64,000 nucleotides of DNA from Pseudomonas uvaldensis. GTDB lineage: Bacteria > Pseudomonadota > Gammaproteobacteria > Pseudomonadales > Pseudomonadaceae. Below, piece after piece: positions 62,275 to 64,000 of this stretch. Where the stretch lies: contig NZ_JAIWKS010000016.1 of the NCBI RefSeq assembly GCF_021271205.1, positions 1 to 64,000 of the forward strand, read 5' to 3'. A program made the translations under genes and the position numbers. Position 1 is the stretch's first letter; each line of letters begins with the position of its first letter. The notes under the pieces were generated by a model. That model was not told where the DNA came from and ran no database searches. It worked only from the letters and a program-made list of their open reading frames with translations.

Positions 62275-64000
62275 TTACTGTATTTGCCGCCACATGATGC
62301 GACGGCTGCCGCCAACGGCTTTCCCCAGCAGGTCAGTAATACCGCCTCCGGAATCGTTCACGACCATGTTGGTGGCTCCGTTGGCACTGACGACTGCACT
62401 CAGGGTCGGGATACCACCGGTGAAAACCACCCCGGCGGAGATCGTATCGAGGCTGCTGAGTGTGCCGTCCCCATTGGTATCGAGCACCGCATAGTTGAGC
62501 ATCTTACCGTTGAAAGCATCCACTTCGATCAGTTTGCCTGTACCGAAGCTGGCACAGGGGTCGGTGGTGTCCACCGCGGCGGTGGTGAAGACCACACGCC
62601 CGAGCACCAGGTTGGCCGGGTTGATGACCCGCTCCCCGGTCAACGCGTTGTTGTACACCAGAGGCAAGTACCAGCCTTTTTTCGCGGGGTAAGTCACGTC
62701 GGTCTGGCTGGTGGTCACGAACTGCCCCGTGCTGCCTGAAAACACGCCGGTGATCGACTGGGCCTGCAGACTCGACACCGTGATCGCCCCGGCGCCACCG
62801 ACGGCATCCCAGATCGAATAGAACGCTTGCAAGTCCTTGTTGAGCTTGTCGGCTGTTTCATTGAATTTGCCGGTGCCGAAGAACACCTGGACCCCGCCCT
62901 GGGGGTTGTCCGCCAACAAAGGCTGCACGGTGATCGGCTGGGTCGCGCCGCCCGGCGCGGTGAACAAGGGTTGACCGGCAAATGCCACGCCCCAGGTGTT
63001 CGGAGAGGTGCCGCTGAGGTCGAACTTCCACATCCGTCCCTTCAAGTCGCCACCATAGGCCGCCTGAACCACGTTCTGGGAGTTGACCCGAAGCTTGACC
63101 GAGGACAAGCCATTATCGGTCTCGCTGCTGTTGATGACGATTTTCCTGATCAACGATCCGTCACGGATATCCACCACGTACAACGCCGCCACGCCGGAGT
63201 TGCTGCCGTAGCCATTGGAAATGAAGGCGGCCCAGCGACCATCCGCCAGACGAGCTACCTCGGGGCGCGCGTAGGCGTAGCCCAGGTCATTGAAAGTGTG
63301 CGCCGTGTTGGCAACGGTCGGCGCGCTGATTTCCCACAACGCCCGGATCGTGTTGCCTGCCGTCGCGTCGTACAGCTGAACGGCAAAGAATGATTTGCCC
63401 CCGGCCCCTGTTCCCCCAACGGCAACGGTCTTCCAGGCGCTGCCCGATTGCGTATCGAACACCCCGACCTGCCCGTCCACCAGGAACTTGTGGCTGACAC
63501 CGTTGATGTAGTTGACGTCGGCAATGGACTGCAGCGATGGCAGTACGCTCGACGGCATGTAGGCGTAGCGGCGCGTGCCATTGGCGCTGTTGATGACATT
63601 GAAGAAACCGTCGTTGGCGTTCACCACCAGGCTGCTGTTCATGCTCGCGGCCTTGGTTGTCAGGTACGTGCTGTAACTGGTGTCGTTCACCAGGTCCGCG
63701 GCAGTCTGGTCATTGGGCGAGGCCAGCACCAGGGGTGAGTTGATGATGTCCCCCAGCAACAGGCTGCGCACCTTCAGGCCGGTTTTGTTAGTGCCCTTGC
63801 TCCACTCCACCAGATCGTTGCCGGTGATCCCCGTAGGCAGGTTCTGGCTGAGACTGGCTTGCTGGGCGGGCGAAAAGTTGGCGTAGGCCAACGTTACCGG
63901 CACGTTGGTCGCGGTGTTCCATGACTGGTAAATCGGCGCCGTGGCGCCGGGTACGATGGTGGTATTGGTGGTCCACTGCACCGCCGCCGTGTTGACCGTG
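62275..64000 (-). CDS. pilY1: PilY1-type pilus tip protein, 3' part
   Basis: Open to the right edge, so only the C-terminal 575 or so residues are present; the N-terminal part lies beyond 64000. The segment is the beta-propeller of PilY1 (repeating blades such as GRWAAFISNGYGSNSGVAALYVVDIRDG). A calcium-binding loop DTNGDGTLSSLD matches the Asp-X-Asn-X-Asp-Gly site that controls twitching in P. aeruginosa. PilY1 sits at the pilus tip and works in adhesion, surface sensing and pilus extension. Confidence 0.9.
   Translation of the reverse strand, partial: TVNTAAVQWTTNTTIVPGATAPIYQSWNTATNVPVTLAYANFSPAQQASLSQNLPTGITGNDLVEWSKGTNKTGLKVRSLLLGDIINSPLVLASPNDQTAADLVNDTSYSTYLTTKAASMNSSLVVNANDGFFNVINSANGTRRYAYMPSSVLPSLQSIADVNYINGVSHKFLVDGQVGVFDTQSGSAWKTVAVGGTGAGGKSFFAVQLYDATAGNTIRALWEISAPTVANTAHTFNDLGYAYARPEVARLADGRWAAFISNGYGSNSGVAALYVVDIRDGSLIRKIVINSSETDNGLSSVKLRVNSQNVVQAAYGGDLKGRMWKFDLSGTSPNTWGVAFAGQPLFTAPGGATQPITVQPLLADNPQGGVQVFFGTGKFNETADKLNKDLQAFYSIWDAVGGAGAITVSSLQAQSITGVFSGSTGQFVTTSQTDVTYPAKKGWYLPLVYNNALTGERVINPANLVLGRVVFTTAAVDTTDPCASFGTGKLIEVDAFNGKMLNYAVLDTNGDGTLSSLDTISAGVVFTGGIPTLSAVVSANGATNMVVNDSGGGITDLLGKAVGGSRRIMWRQIQ

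Overview
The window is a stretch of core chromosome from a Pseudomonas of the fluorescens group. The evidence is the gene order cbrX-cbrA-cbrB-crcZ-pcnB-folK-panBC, the phu haem-uptake genes beside a PrrF-type sRNA, pilA/pilBCD-coaE-yacG, pilSR-thiO-pilE-pilY1, GC-rich codon use, and repeated REP sequences of the GTGGGAGCGAGC type between genes. No prophage, IS element, CRISPR array or defence island was seen. Coding is dense and nearly all genes have recognisable family relatives.

Layout. Positions 1-96 hold a strong leftward stable-RNA-type promoter. 97-6079 (minus): periplasmic methionine sulfoxide repair (msrPQ), phosphatidylserine synthase and the branched-chain amino acid genes ilvI-ilvH-ilvC. 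These follow a long leader that may carry a small upstream ORF. 6481-12940: small envelope or unknown genes, PBP1b, a two-domain phosphotransferase/ATPase, a pentapeptide protein and a TfoX-C protein. 13009-17225: an iron block with a Fur-boxed PrrF-like sRNA, phuW-V-U-T on the minus strand, and a divergent Rieske protein. 17181-20995: sfsA, an aminotransferase, dksA and gluQ. 21074-26232: the carbon-catabolite control locus, with CbrX, CbrA, CbrB and the sigma54-driven decoy RNA CrcZ carrying six CA-rich Hfq/Crc motifs. 26394-30683: pcnB, folK, panB, panC, panD. 30939-39236: pgi, acsA (with a CA-rich motif next to its start codon), an rRNA-methyltransferase-like gene and a large AsmA-like/OmpA-like protein. 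39448-45354: a BON protein, pilin pilA with a sigma54 promoter, and pilBCD-coaE-yacG. 45351-50468: a small unknown gene, an orphan CbiM-like permease, two DUF genes, a type II NADH dehydrogenase and a chemoreceptor. 50615-51150: four tRNA genes (Asn, Pro, Lys, Pro) under one promoter. 51334-56882: clpB with a sigma32-type promoter, pgeF, rluD and divergent bamD. 57008-64000: a zinc-ribbon protein, pilS-pilR, a repeat-filled gap, thiO, pilE and the 3' part of pilY1.

How they work together. Two global nutrient circuits are visible from sensor to RNA: iron (Fur box, PrrF, haem import) and carbon (CbrAB, CrcZ, with acsA as a possible target in the same window). Type IV pili are represented by the regulator pair PilSR, the pilin gene with a matching sigma54 promoter, the assembly motor PilB, platform PilC, peptidase PilD, minor pilin PilE and tip protein PilY1.

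The most interesting items are regulatory or small: the single PrrF copy, the CrcZ motifs and the acsA motif, the CbrX overlap, the possible ilvI leader peptide, the GSFSGA variant in PilR, a terminator-like hairpin inside the tRNA cluster, and the CbiM-like protein without the CbiM N-terminal metal ligand. I did not find a clearly new multi-gene system. Everything here comes from reading the sequence; no searches were run.
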